Part shown: positions 51,096 to 59,388 of the stretch, piece by piece
Numbering within the stretch: position 1 is the stretch's first letter
Layout of the letters: each line of letters starts with the position of its first letter
NCBI GenBank assembly: GCA_023460955.1
Contig: JAEWOH010000034.1
Coordinates: 1 to 64,000 of the forward strand
Source of the DNA: Bacillota bacterium
Lineage (GTDB): Bacteria; Bacillota; Clostridia; Acetivibrionales; DSM-1351
Direction of reading: 5' to 3'
DNA: 64,000 nucleotides
Position numbers and translations under genes: made by a program
The notes under the pieces: model-generated
Seen by the model: only the letters and a program-made list of their open reading frames with translations
Told to the model about the DNA's origin: nothing
Database searches by the model: none

Positions 51096-51842
51096 TTAGG
51101 CTTTTTTACAAACATAAAAAACTCGCTCGCTACATGGTGATGGCTTTATCAGCGTTAAACCGTCGAAGGTTGATATGTGTATTAATTTGGATTGATTAAT
51201 ATACTCCATTATTTCCTCATCAGTATATGCTCTCTCAAAATGTGTTTCATCAAATCGTTCAAACATACGCCCCTGCCTAACAAAAAATGTTAGATCAAAC
51301 CTGGCTTTTTTTGTTTTTGGGTTATACTCATTCTCCCAAATATAAGTTATATCATCACCGATTTCATAATACAGATTATCAGCTAAAATGTTTTCAAACT
51401 TATATCGTGTATTTACATCAAATATGAATAGTCCACCCGGATTTAAATAATTATGTACAAGTTTAAACAGTTTTTTAGCCTGCATAGGGTTTGTCAGATA
51501 GTTAAAACTGTCCAGCAGGCAAACAATTACGTCAACTGTACCGTATAATTCAAAGCTGCTCATATTCTGGTTTAAAAAGAGTATATCAACGCCTTGTTCC
51601 TGAGCTTTTTCCGAGGCACGATCCAGCATCTCACTTGACAAATCCAGGCAAATCATTTCATAGCCTCTCTTTGCCATTTCTATTCCAAAGCTACCTGTTC
51701 CACAGCCCAATTCAAGCATCATTGAAGCCTTAACATTATTTTTTTTAATTATACTTTCTACATAATCGCACCATTGGTTATAGTCGATGTCCAGAGTCAA
51801 TTTGTCGTAAACATATGCAAAATTATTGTAAATATTAAACAC
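51096..51842 (-). CDS. Class I SAM-dependent methyltransferase
   Basis: A 248-aa cytosolic methyltransferase. Motif I LELGCGTGSFG (near 43-53), a conserved acidic residue in CLDLSSEML, and VDVIVCLLDSFNYLTNP (near 105) fit the class I fold. The N-terminal FAYVYDKLTLDIDYNQW is a typical lead-in for Firmicutes small-molecule or tRNA-type methyltransferases of this group. The substrate is unknown. It stands alone, with no strong partner gene. Confidence 0.85.
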   Translation of the reverse strand: MFNIYNNFAYVYDKLTLDIDYNQWCDYVESIIKKNNVKASMMLELGCGTGSFGIEMAKRGYEMICLDLSSEMLDRASEKAQEQGVDILFLNQNMSSFELYGTVDVIVCLLDSFNYLTNPMQAKKLFKLVHNYLNPGGLFIFDVNTRYKFENILADNLYYEIGDDITYIWENEYNPKTKKARFDLTFFVRQGRMFERFDETHFERAYTDEEIMEYINQSKLIHISTFDGLTLIKPSPCSERVFYVCKKA

Positions 51843-51964
51843 ATCCTTAATTTATAATCTCAGATCATAAGGTTATCACTTCTATTGGATACTCTTTTTG
51901 ATACTCTATAGATAATACTACATATGTATATTATAATCAGAAAAATTAACACTTTCCACATGTA

Positions 51965-51990
51965 AAAAAGCCAGCAAATCAAATCTGCTG
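51965..51990 (-). terminator. Terminator overlapping the end of the SASP gene
   Basis: Stem CAGCA / TGCTG (51972-51976 and 51986-51990) followed on the minus strand by GGCTTTTTT. It overlaps the stop codon. Confidence 0.7.
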
Positions 51991-52146
51991 ACTTTCCTGT
52001 ATTTGAGCCTTTTTTCTTTTATTTACCAGACCGCCGATTCTTCCTGTTTCCTTAGGACTTAAGCTTTTCCAGCCTTGTTTCAAGACTTTTTCAATTAAAC
52101 CCAATTCCTGTGCAATTTCAAGTTTTAGTTTCTCATTATCATCCAC
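51979..52146 (-). CDS. Small acid-soluble spore protein, SspF-like alpha/beta type
   Basis: A 55-aa DNA-binding spore protein. The segment LKLEIAQELGLIEKVLKQGW, followed by SLSPKETGRIGG, matches the alpha/beta SASP pattern (KLKYEIAxELGL...W..L..KEAGxxGG) of the short SspF group. It starts at GTG, 6 bp after GGAGGTG. It is too short for standard ORF cut-offs. Expected to be expressed in the forespore; no clear sigma-G site was identified. Its presence marks a spore former. Confidence 0.85.
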   Translation of the reverse strand: MDDNEKLKLEIAQELGLIEKVLKQGWKSLSPKETGRIGGLVNKRKKAQIQESQQI

Positions 52147-52226
52147 TATAAGCACCTCCTACTGGTATTATGTGGATATTTTACGGATTTTATACTTGAA
52201 AATTGGAAGTTAAAAAATTAATTTAT

Positions 52227-53453
52227 TTATTGTTTATTTGTTAAGGTCTGTATTGCTTTCTGAAGCTGCAAGTCCTCTTCTCTTGGTATTGCAGATACTG
52301 GTGTATCCTTATATTTGTCTGGGAGATTAATCTCTATATCAGGCTTAATACCTTCACCATGTATACAAACTCCAGATGGTGTGAAATATCTAGCTATTGT
52401 AACTTTTAAGCCTGTTCCGTCATTGAAGCCATAGGTTGATTGTACCAGTCCCTTTCCAAAGGTTTTAGTTCCGACAAGCACACCCTTTTTATAGTCTTTT
52501 ATGGCTCCTGCAAGAATTTCCGAAGCACTTGCACTATTTCCATTAGTTAGTACTACTATTGGAAGATTTAATTCAGTAGCATCTGATTTTTGATATGACT
52601 TCTTTCCCTGCCTGTCTTCAGTATAAACGATGGTTCCTTTGGGCAATATTCTGTCTGCAAGTGAGACCACTTCATTATAGAGACCTCCAGGATTATCTCT
52701 GACGTCAATAATAACAGACTTGGCTCCCTGGGCTACAAGTTTATTAAGCTGACTTATGAAATTTTTACTGATGTTTTCATCAAACATTTTTATTTTAATA
52801 TAAGCTATATCGTTTTGAAGCATTTCACTTCTGATGTTCAGGACAGCCTTTATCTTTTTTCTTACTACCCGTACATCAAACGTTGAGCTTTCTGAAGGCC
52901 TAAGAATTGTGAGAACTGTTTCTGTATTTTCCTGGCCTTTTATCATACTTGCCACAAGAGTATCATCCCTGAGTCCGGTAATATCTTTACCGTCAATTTT
53001 AAGTATTTTATCGCCCTGGCGTATTCCTGCCTCTTTTGCCGGGGAATTATCAAAAGGTTCAAGAACGGTAATCAAGCCGTTTTTATCAAGCATAATAGGC
53101 AAACCCACACCAACGTATTCATCCTCGGTATTCTTCTGCAAAGCGGTAAAGGATTTCATCTGTTCCTTGTTATAATACACTGTGTAGGGGTCCTTAAGAG
53201 AGTCTGCCATACCGGATATTGCGCCCTCCAACAGCTTATTTGTATCTATGTTTTCGTAGAAGGAATTTTGAAGTATGCTTCTTGCCTCATTAAATTTCTG
53301 TACAGAGGTCTTGGTAACATTAGTTTTTTCGAAGGAAAGTGAGTACTTTCCATTTACGTAGGTGACACCTGCGAAAAATAATGCTGAGATTGTAAAACAT
53401 ATTATTGCTGTCATTGTTATTATTCCGGCAAGTTGCTTTTTGTCGTTATTCAA
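52227..53453 (-). CDS. Carboxy-terminal processing protease (CtpA/S41 family)
   Basis: A membrane-anchored serine protease, 408 aa, with a signal anchor (about 10-32), a PDZ domain (about 108-190) and the S41 catalytic core. The serine-lysine pair is in TNGNSASASEILAG (Ser, near 305) and GTKTFGKGLVQ (Lys, near 330). The closing GVCIHGEGIKPD segment is standard. It acts outside the membrane on wall or sporulation proteins. The start is TTG at 53453, with GGGGTG 7 bp before it. It sits next to an M23 hydrolase and FtsEX. Confidence 0.92.
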   Translation of the reverse strand: MNNDKKQLAGIITMTAIICFTISALFFAGVTYVNGKYSLSFEKTNVTKTSVQKFNEARSILQNSFYENIDTNKLLEGAISGMADSLKDPYTVYYNKEQMKSFTALQKNTEDEYVGVGLPIMLDKNGLITVLEPFDNSPAKEAGIRQGDKILKIDGKDITGLRDDTLVASMIKGQENTETVLTILRPSESSTFDVRVVRKKIKAVLNIRSEMLQNDIAYIKIKMFDENISKNFISQLNKLVAQGAKSVIIDVRDNPGGLYNEVVSLADRILPKGTIVYTEDRQGKKSYQKSDATELNLPIVVLTNGNSASASEILAGAIKDYKKGVLVGTKTFGKGLVQSTYGFNDGTGLKVTIARYFTPSGVCIHGEGIKPDIEINLPDKYKDTPVSAIPREEDLQLQKAIQTLTNKQ

Positions 53454-53558
53454 TTCAATACACCCCTAATCTTTAAAAATGAAATGAAAAGTTATTGCGA
53501 TATAATTATTAACTATCCTAATCGTTATATATATTGATATGCGTAAAACCAGAATATT

Positions 53559-53618
53559 AAACCCGCATAATTAAATTGCGGACTTAAAAATAAACCCGCA
53601 ATTTGATTATGCGGGTTT
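53559..53618 (-). repeat. Large inverted repeat, 23-bp arms (probable terminator)
   Basis: Arms 53559-53581 and 53596-53618 pair over 23 positions with one G-T wobble; the loop is 14 nt. The start AAACCCGCA also recurs directly at 53592. A T-rich tail is present on the minus strand (TTTAATATT). It follows the M23 peptidase gene and probably ends its transcript, but is longer than usual terminators. Confidence 0.8.
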
Positions 53619-53661
53619 ATTCTTATAATTAATAACTAATAACTAATAAATAAAATTACTA

Positions 53662-54789
53662 TTAAACATAGTTCTTTGGATTTTGGGTAGCACCGTTTTT
53701 ACGTACCTCAAAATGCAAGTGAGGTCCGGTAGACAATCCGGTACTTCCAACCTTACCTATTGTTTCACCTTTTTCAACGGTGTCGCCCTCCTTCACCAGA
53801 ATTTTACTCTGGTGAGCATAGAGAGTTGCTAATCCGCCTCCATGGTCAATTATAACGCAATTACCATACCCGCCGTTCCAACCGGCCATTATAACCTTCC
53901 CACTGTTTGCAGCTATTATTTTTGCACCTGATGGAGCATCAATATCAATACCGGTGTGCATTTTTTTAACTTTGTATATCGGATGAATACGCATTCCGTA
54001 AGGAGATGATACCCTCGTATAACCAGGCGTAGGCCATTTCATTACACCTCCGGCATATTTTTTGTTCGCATCCATAAGTTGTGTTAACTGCGTTTCCAGC
54101 TTCTTGGATAAAGCAATCATTTCATCTTCTCTTTTTTCAAGCTGCTTAAGCTGGTCTTTTGATTGCTGTATTGCCGATTCTGCTTTAGCTCTGGAGGTTT
54201 TATAATCTGAAACCTTAGCATTGAGGTTTTTTAACTCTGCCTGCTTTTTATCAAGTTCCAGATACTTTGTCTGCTTCTGAAGCTCAGTATTTTCTTTACT
54301 AAGCATAATCTCTTCCATAAGCTTTTCATCGTTTTTTCTTACAAGAGAAAGCAGTTGCATTCTTGTAAAGAATTCACCAAAACTGTTTGACTCAACAAAT
54401 ATTTCAAAGGGTGTCTCATTCATGTTCTGATACATTACCCTCATTCTTGTCTTGAAAAGCTCGGTTTTCTTCTCATAATTGGTTTCTATATCTTCTATTT
54501 CCTTAACTATCTTTTCAATATCTGTCTGAACACTATTTATTTCTTTTGATTTATCCGACAAATTTTGTTGAACCTTTTGTGCCTGTGATTCATAGAACTG
54601 CTTTTGCTCTGTATTCTCCTTTATCTGCTGAGCCGCAGCCTTTTTCTCATCAGCTATTTTCTTGATTTCTTTACTTGCACTCTGTTGCTGTTGCTTTATC
54701 TTGTCAATGGTTGATGCAGCATCGGCAGGTATAATAAAGCACGAAAATATGTAGACAGCCACCATGACTATCGTTAATAGTCTCTTCAT
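53662..54789 (-). CDS. Exported M23 peptidoglycan endopeptidase with coiled coil
   Basis: A 375-aa secreted protein. The signal peptide is about 1-24. A long coiled coil (about 30-245) precedes the LytM/M23 domain (about 270-372), with zinc ligands in HTGIDID and HLHFEVR. This EnvC/PcsB/CwlO-like layout is typical of hydrolases activated by FtsEX. The ATG at 54804 lies before GGGGG; the ATG at 54789, 5 bp after it, is chosen. It lies 128 bp after ftsX, which fits a functional link. Confidence 0.92.
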   Translation of the reverse strand: MKRLLTIVMVAVYIFSCFIIPADAASTIDKIKQQQQSASKEIKKIADEKKAAAQQIKENTEQKQFYESQAQKVQQNLSDKSKEINSVQTDIEKIVKEIEDIETNYEKKTELFKTRMRVMYQNMNETPFEIFVESNSFGEFFTRMQLLSLVRKNDEKLMEEIMLSKENTELQKQTKYLELDKKQAELKNLNAKVSDYKTSRAKAESAIQQSKDQLKQLEKREDEMIALSKKLETQLTQLMDANKKYAGGVMKWPTPGYTRVSSPYGMRIHPIYKVKKMHTGIDIDAPSGAKIIAANSGKVIMAGWNGGYGNCVIIDHGGGLATLYAHQSKILVKEGDTVEKGETIGKVGSTGLSTGPHLHFEVRKNGATQNPKNYV

Positions 54790-54917
54790 CTTATCCCCCC
54801 ACAACTTATCATATGTTTTAATTTATTCCAAAATAAGTAACTTAAAATAATATAATAATAAATCTGACTTAATAAAAAAATTATATATCAGAAATCAATT
54901 TATTTACAGTATAAAAA

Positions 54918-55823
54918 CTATACATGTAAGTGTTTTCTAATAGAGATAACACTACCTGATGCCCCGACCGCTGCGCTGACACCAAGATAAATCAAAACAA
55001 GCGTACCCCAAACAGTACTGAACCGGACCATTTCAAAGCCTCCGGCAAATTCAGCAGTTATCCTTGGTTCAGCAAAACTATACAAGTAAGCTACAATTAT
55101 AAAAGCGATAATTGCACCCAGAAAACCCATCAATATTCCTTCAAATACAAATGGCCATCTAATAAACCAATCTGTTGCACCTATGTACTTCATAATATTT
55201 ATTTCCTTACGACGTGCAAAAACAGTTAGTTTTATTGTATTAGAAATTATAAACAGCGATATAATCAGCAGCAATCCGATAAGAATGAAGCTTACCAGCT
55301 TAACCCAGCCTGATACCTTCAATATCAAGTCTATAGTTTGTTGTGAGTATTTTACATTGTCAACTCCAGCCAGTCCTTCAAGTTCCTTGGCAACCTTATG
55401 ACTATCCTGAGGGTCCTTAACCTTTACTGTGAAAGATACAAACATCATACTCTCATCATAACCCTCAAGGATATTGGATCCCCCCATATCCTGTTTTTCC
55501 TTATCGAGGTACTTTTTTAGTTGTTCAAAAGCTTCTTTCTTTGTAACTTCCTCAAATTTCTCGATATATTTGTTATTGGATATTTCTGTTTTTACTGCTT
55601 CCACTTGTTGATCCGTCAACTGCGGGAGGCAGTATACCTGCATTTGAGGCACCTTATACAAATTATCCAGGTTATGGTTCAAATTAACCAGAATAATATA
55701 GAACACCCCGAATAAAATCAAAGCAGCACTTATAATACTTATTGATGCAAAAGACATTAATCTGTTTCTGTATGCATTAATAAAACTTTCTTTAAGAATA
55801 TATCTTATACTCCGAATCTTCAT
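54918..55823 (-). CDS. ftsX: FtsX, membrane subunit of the FtsEX complex
   Basis: Membrane protein of 301 aa with four TM segments (about 22-45, 175-200, 222-248 and 270-292) and a large extracellular domain between TM1 and TM2 that activates wall hydrolases. The start MKIRSIRYILKESFINAYRN is standard. It overlaps ftsE by 32 bp. FtsEX transmits ATP hydrolysis to the wall hydrolase, here probably the M23 protein next in line. Confidence 0.95.
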   Translation of the reverse strand: MKIRSIRYILKESFINAYRNRLMSFASISIISAALILFGVFYIILVNLNHNLDNLYKVPQMQVYCLPQLTDQQVEAVKTEISNNKYIEKFEEVTKKEAFEQLKKYLDKEKQDMGGSNILEGYDESMMFVSFTVKVKDPQDSHKVAKELEGLAGVDNVKYSQQTIDLILKVSGWVKLVSFILIGLLLIISLFIISNTIKLTVFARRKEINIMKYIGATDWFIRWPFVFEGILMGFLGAIIAFIIVAYLYSFAEPRITAEFAGGFEMVRFSTVWGTLVLIYLGVSAAVGASGSVISIRKHLHV

Positions 55824-56499
55824 CCCCGTATAGCCCTTTCTGTTGATCCCTGATGATTTTCCCCTTATCGATAGCTATGACTCTTTTTTTCATGGCATCA
55901 ACTATGCTTTTTTCATGTGTAGCAACAATTACAGTAGTACCTCTCTGATTTACCTCAGAAAGTAGTTTTACAATCTCCCAGGAGTTTTCGGGATCGAGAT
56001 TTCCTGTAGGCTCATCAGCTATAAGCAAAGCGGGATTGTTAACCAAAGCCCTGGCAATTGCAACACGCTGCTGCTCACCACCGGACAACTGGTGAGGATA
56101 TGCATTAGCTTTACGGCTAAGGCCAACTAAAGCAAGCGACATAGGCACCTGTCTGCGGATTTCTCTAGGAAGACATTCAGTTATTTCCATAGCAAAGGCT
56201 ACATTTTCGTAAACGGTTTTGTTGGGAAGAAGTCTGAAATCCTGAAATACCATTCCCATGCCACGTCTGAGGTATGGGATCTGCTTCGCAGGCAAGTCTG
56301 AAAGGTGATAGCCGTTCACGGTTACCTCACCCTCAGTTGCAGACTCCTCCTTCATGAGAAGCTTTAAAAGGGTTGATTTACCGGAACCGCTTGTCCCAAC
56401 TATAAATGCAAAGTCGCCCTTATTAATTTTTAGATTTATCCCTTTTAAAGCAACAGTACCGTTAGGATACTTCTTTGTTACATCTATAAATTCAACCAA
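55792..56499 (-). CDS. ftsE: FtsE, ATPase of the FtsEX complex
   Basis: Cytoplasmic ATPase of 235 aa with Walker A GTSGSGKST (near 35-43), Q-loop VFQDFRLLPNKTV, signature LSGGEQQR (near 138), Walker B LLIADEPTGNLD and H-loop THE. The start is TTG at 56499, 8 bp after GGGG. It overlaps ftsX and follows the PucR-like regulator by 16 bp, so all three are probably one transcript. Confidence 0.95.
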   Translation of the reverse strand: MVEFIDVTKKYPNGTVALKGINLKINKGDFAFIVGTSGSGKSTLLKLLMKEESATEGEVTVNGYHLSDLPAKQIPYLRRGMGMVFQDFRLLPNKTVYENVAFAMEITECLPREIRRQVPMSLALVGLSRKANAYPHQLSGGEQQRVAIARALVNNPALLIADEPTGNLDPENSWEIVKLLSEVNQRGTTVIVATHEKSIVDAMKKRVIAIDKGKIIRDQQKGLYGDEDSEYKIYS

Positions 56500-56515
56500 T
56501 CGGATTACCCCTCAT

Positions 56516-57595
56516 TTATTCATTAATATTTGCCAGATATTTTTTAACTAATATAGCCAGCTTAAATATTACTGCATCATCAAAGCTGGTGAGCTCCAAG
56601 CCTGTAAGCCTCTTAATTTTTTCAAGCCTGTATACAAGAGTATTTCTGTGTATATAAAGCTGTCTCGCAGTCTCGCTGACATTGAGGTTATTTTCAAAAA
56701 ACTTTTGGATTGTGAGCATTGTCTCATTATCAAGTGAATCAGCAGAATTATCCTTGAATACTTCATCAAGGAATAATTGGCATAAAGAAGTAGGGATATG
56801 ATATACCAGCCTTCCTATCCCCAAATTATTATAATCGTATATATTGTTTTCTCCTCCGAAAATATTACCTATGATCAAGGACATCTGCGCTTCCTTGTAT
56901 GACTTGGTAATATCCTTCAGATTACCTGTAATGGTTCCAATACCTATTGATGCTTTAACCATAAGTTCAGCACTTAGGGTATCAACTACAATACGGGCAA
57001 TTTTGTAAACTTCCTTGTAATCATCCTTACTTTTTACTTCTTTTACAAGAACAACATTATCATTATCTATAACAACGACAAAGTCTTTACTTTTATTTGG
57101 GAACAAACTCTCGATCACTTCATGAACATGTATATCCCTTTCACTGGTAGCATTAATAAGAAATGCTACTCGCATTGCGTTATAATCGATATGCAGTTCC
57201 TTTGATCTTACAAGAATATCACCGGGCAGAATATTTTCTACTATAATATTTTTAATAAAAGTATTCTTGTCGTACTTTTCATCGTAATAGCTTTTTAGAT
57301 TTAGCAAATTCAGAGTAAATAATTCCAGATATTTTACATCTTGAGTTTCTGTTGTCTGTATAAAAGTAATAAACTCAACTTTGTTCTTGACAATAACCTT
57401 GTTATATATTCTTCCACTAATAGTATTCTGAAGGCTCTTTTCCTGAAGAAAAGCTGCTGCATTCGGATCTTGCTGTCCTATCAACTGAAAATTTGAATGG
57501 GCAATAATAACTCCGCTGTCGTCAGTTACCCCAACTTCTTTATTTATAATTTCGCTATACTTGTCTGATAGCGTTTGAAACAGTTTAACAGACAT
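56516..57595 (-). CDS. PucR/CdaR-family regulator
   Basis: A 359-aa putative transcription factor. The N-terminal part resembles the sugar-diacid-recognition domain of CdaR (DKYSEIINKEVGVTDDSGVIIAHS, split in family comparison, near 11-34). A middle region (about 135-280) has GGDEF-like PucR features (KASIGIGTITGNLKDITKSY). The C-terminal HTH (about 290-350) includes LNVSETARQLYIHRNTLVYRLEKI. The ligand is unknown. It sits directly upstream of ftsE on the same strand. Whether it regulates ftsEX is not known. Confidence 0.82.
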   Translation of the reverse strand: MSVKLFQTLSDKYSEIINKEVGVTDDSGVIIAHSNFQLIGQQDPNAAAFLQEKSLQNTISGRIYNKVIVKNKVEFITFIQTTETQDVKYLELFTLNLLNLKSYYDEKYDKNTFIKNIIVENILPGDILVRSKELHIDYNAMRVAFLINATSERDIHVHEVIESLFPNKSKDFVVVIDNDNVVLVKEVKSKDDYKEVYKIARIVVDTLSAELMVKASIGIGTITGNLKDITKSYKEAQMSLIIGNIFGGENNIYDYNNLGIGRLVYHIPTSLCQLFLDEVFKDNSADSLDNETMLTIQKFFENNLNVSETARQLYIHRNTLVYRLEKIKRLTGLELTSFDDAVIFKLAILVKKYLANINE

Positions 57596-57730
57596 AACTA
57601 CCTCCTGCTTTAAAATATGTGAATTTACTTCCTACAAACTCACAATATATTAAAATTATACACTATAACACTTTTTTTTACTACATTACTTATTGTAAAT
57701 TTATTTTAAATAAATTATGTTCGGCAACAA

Positions 57731-57760
57731 AAAAAAGGAAAGCTTATGCTTTCCTTTTTT
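57731..57760 (-). terminator. Terminator of the MsmX-type ATPase gene
   Basis: Thirteen-bp A/T-flanked stem AAAAAAGGAAAGC / GCTTTCCTTTTTT with a TTAT loop; T-runs on both strands. Confidence 0.85.
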
Positions 57761-57772
57761 AATTGTTTTATA

Positions 57773-58891
57773 TTAGTTGATAATTGTACGTTCTGTTTCC
57801 TTGTCAAAGAGGTGAATCTTGTTTGCATCGAATGCAACTTTTATAACGTCACCAGTCTTAGTCTTTGATCTAGCGTTAACTCTTGCAGTTACAGTTGCTG
57901 TAGCTCCATCAATCAACATGTAAAGGAAGGTTTCAGCACCCAACATTTCAACCAGGTCAACATGAGCTTCAACAATACTTTCTGACATTGATTCCAGCAT
58001 CATAGCTTCATCATGGATATTTTCAGGTCTGATACCAAGCATAACTTCCTTACCGATGTAATCAGTTCCTTCCAATTTCTTAGCTTTTCCTTCAGGAATC
58101 TTAACATCATTCTTACCGAATACGAGGTGTAAATCATTACCGCGCTGAGTAAGAACAGCATTTATAAGATTCATTTGAGGGCTACCGATAAATGTAGCAA
58201 CAAACTGGTTGCAAGGTCTGTCATAGAGTGAAGTTGGTGAATCAACCTGTTGGATATAACCATCCTTCATAACAACGATTCTTGTACCCATTGTCATAGC
58301 TTCTGTCTGGTCATGTGTTACATATATAAATGTAGTATTAAGTCTGTTGTGAAGTCTTCCGATTTCAGTTCTCATCTGAACTCTGAGTTTAGCATCCAAG
58401 TTTGAGAGAGGTTCGTCCATTAAGAATACTTTAGGTTCACGAACTATAGCACGACCTAATGCAACTCTCTGTCTCTGACCACCTGATAAAGCCTTTGGCT
58501 TTCTATCAAGCAAATGTTCGATATCGAGGATCTTAGCTGCTTCATTAACACGCTTTTTGATTTCCTCCTTTGGAGTCTTTCTGAGTTTCAAACCAAAAGC
58601 CATGTTATCATAAACTGTCATATGAGGATACAACGCATAGTTCTGGAAAACCATCGCTATATCTCTGTCCTTTGGAGCAACGTCATTTACCAGTTTATCT
58701 CCGATGTATAATTCACCTTCTGAAATTTCTTCCAAACCAGCAATCATTCTAAGTGTAGTAGTTTTACCACAACCTGAAGGTCCAACCAAAACAAGGAATT
58801 CATTGTGTTCAATGTCAAGATTGAAATCGTTAACAGCAGTAACCCCACCTGCATATCTTTTGTAAATATTTTTTAGCTTTAAACTAGCCAT
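57773..58891 (-). CDS. msmX: MsmX/UgpC-type sugar ABC transporter ATPase
   Basis: A 372-aa ATPase of the CUT1 class. Walker A GPSGCGKTT (near 38), Q-loop FQNYALYPHMTV, signature LSGGQRQRVALGRA (near 135), Walker B VFLMDEPLSNLDA and H-loop THDQTEAM are present. A C-terminal MalK-like regulatory domain (about 240-370) follows. The frame is open for 58 more codons upstream, but GGGGAGG 7 bp before the ATG at 58891 and the family start MASLKLKNIYK decide. It stands alone and probably energises several sugar importers, including the one at 9.5-12.6 kb. Confidence 0.93.
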   Translation of the reverse strand: MASLKLKNIYKRYAGGVTAVNDFNLDIEHNEFLVLVGPSGCGKTTTLRMIAGLEEISEGELYIGDKLVNDVAPKDRDIAMVFQNYALYPHMTVYDNMAFGLKLRKTPKEEIKKRVNEAAKILDIEHLLDRKPKALSGGQRQRVALGRAIVREPKVFLMDEPLSNLDAKLRVQMRTEIGRLHNRLNTTFIYVTHDQTEAMTMGTRIVVMKDGYIQQVDSPTSLYDRPCNQFVATFIGSPQMNLINAVLTQRGNDLHLVFGKNDVKIPEGKAKKLEGTDYIGKEVMLGIRPENIHDEAMMLESMSESIVEAHVDLVEMLGAETFLYMLIDGATATVTARVNARSKTKTGDVIKVAFDANKIHLFDKETERTIIN

Positions 58892-59191
58892 TTTTATACC
58901 TCCCCAAAAACTCGCTATTTGTTTAAATTCAAATTTCAAATCAATTAAATCTATACTAATATGATACACTGCATGCCTAGTACAAACCATATTGCTTTTT
59001 AACAAAATTAATTTTTTGCTTTTAGTACTTTTGTATAATGTCTTTCCCAACAGTACAAACTGCATTATTTGATGTCTTTATCGGGTTTTATGCACCTTTC
59101 ATAAAATGTGTTAAATGTTCCTATATAAATGTAGTATTTATATACAGTAATTTCTGCCTAAGTTCTAAATAAATTTTAAATCTATAAAATA
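58892..59191. other. Intergenic AT-rich region upstream of the arg genes
   Basis: About 300 bp between the divergent msmX and argC promoters. I see no gene. The msmX promoter must lie near 58940-59000, but the only candidate (TTGTAC / TATCAT) has poor spacing. Nothing else was recognised. Confidence 0.4.
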
Positions 59192-59227
59192 TTGAATTTT
59201 TATACATTTGGTTGTATAATTATTAAA
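59192..59227 (+). promoter_or_regulatory. argC promoter with overlapping ArgR-like operator
   Basis: -35 TTGAAT (59192-59197), 17-bp spacer, -10 TATAAT (59215-59220). TATACA (59201-59206) and TGTATA (59213-59218) form an inverted pair over the spacer and -10, like ArgR/AhrC half-sites. The argD promoter has the same arrangement. Confidence 0.75.
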
Positions 59228-59279
59228 TCAACTTTTTATTACTGATTTTCCTGCTGCAAAGCAGTCAGATGGGAGTAGC

Positions 59280-59303
59280 GTGAAAAATATATCTGAATAT
59301 TAA
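59280..59303 (+). other. Possible 7-codon leader ORF in the argC 5' leader
   Basis: GTG-AAA-AAT-ATA-TCT-GAA-TAT-TAA follows GGGAG by 4 bp. The start lies inside an 8-bp inverted repeat (GCGTGAAA 59278-59285 / TTTCACGC 59311-59318). It contains no arginine codon. A real peptide is uncertain. Confidence 0.35.
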
Positions 59304-59358
59304 CTGTACATTTCACGCCAGAATAAATCTCTCAACGGTTTTTATTGTATATTTTGTG

Positions 59359-59375
59359 TACGCACCACGTGCGTA
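59359..59375 (+). promoter_or_regulatory. Triloop hairpin before the argC ribosome binding site
   Basis: Seven-bp stem TACGCAC / GTGCGTA with a CAC loop, ending 3 nt before GGGAGG. It is one of four similar hairpins before arginine-pathway genes here. Confidence 0.7.
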
Positions 59376-59388
59376 GATGGGAGGTAAA

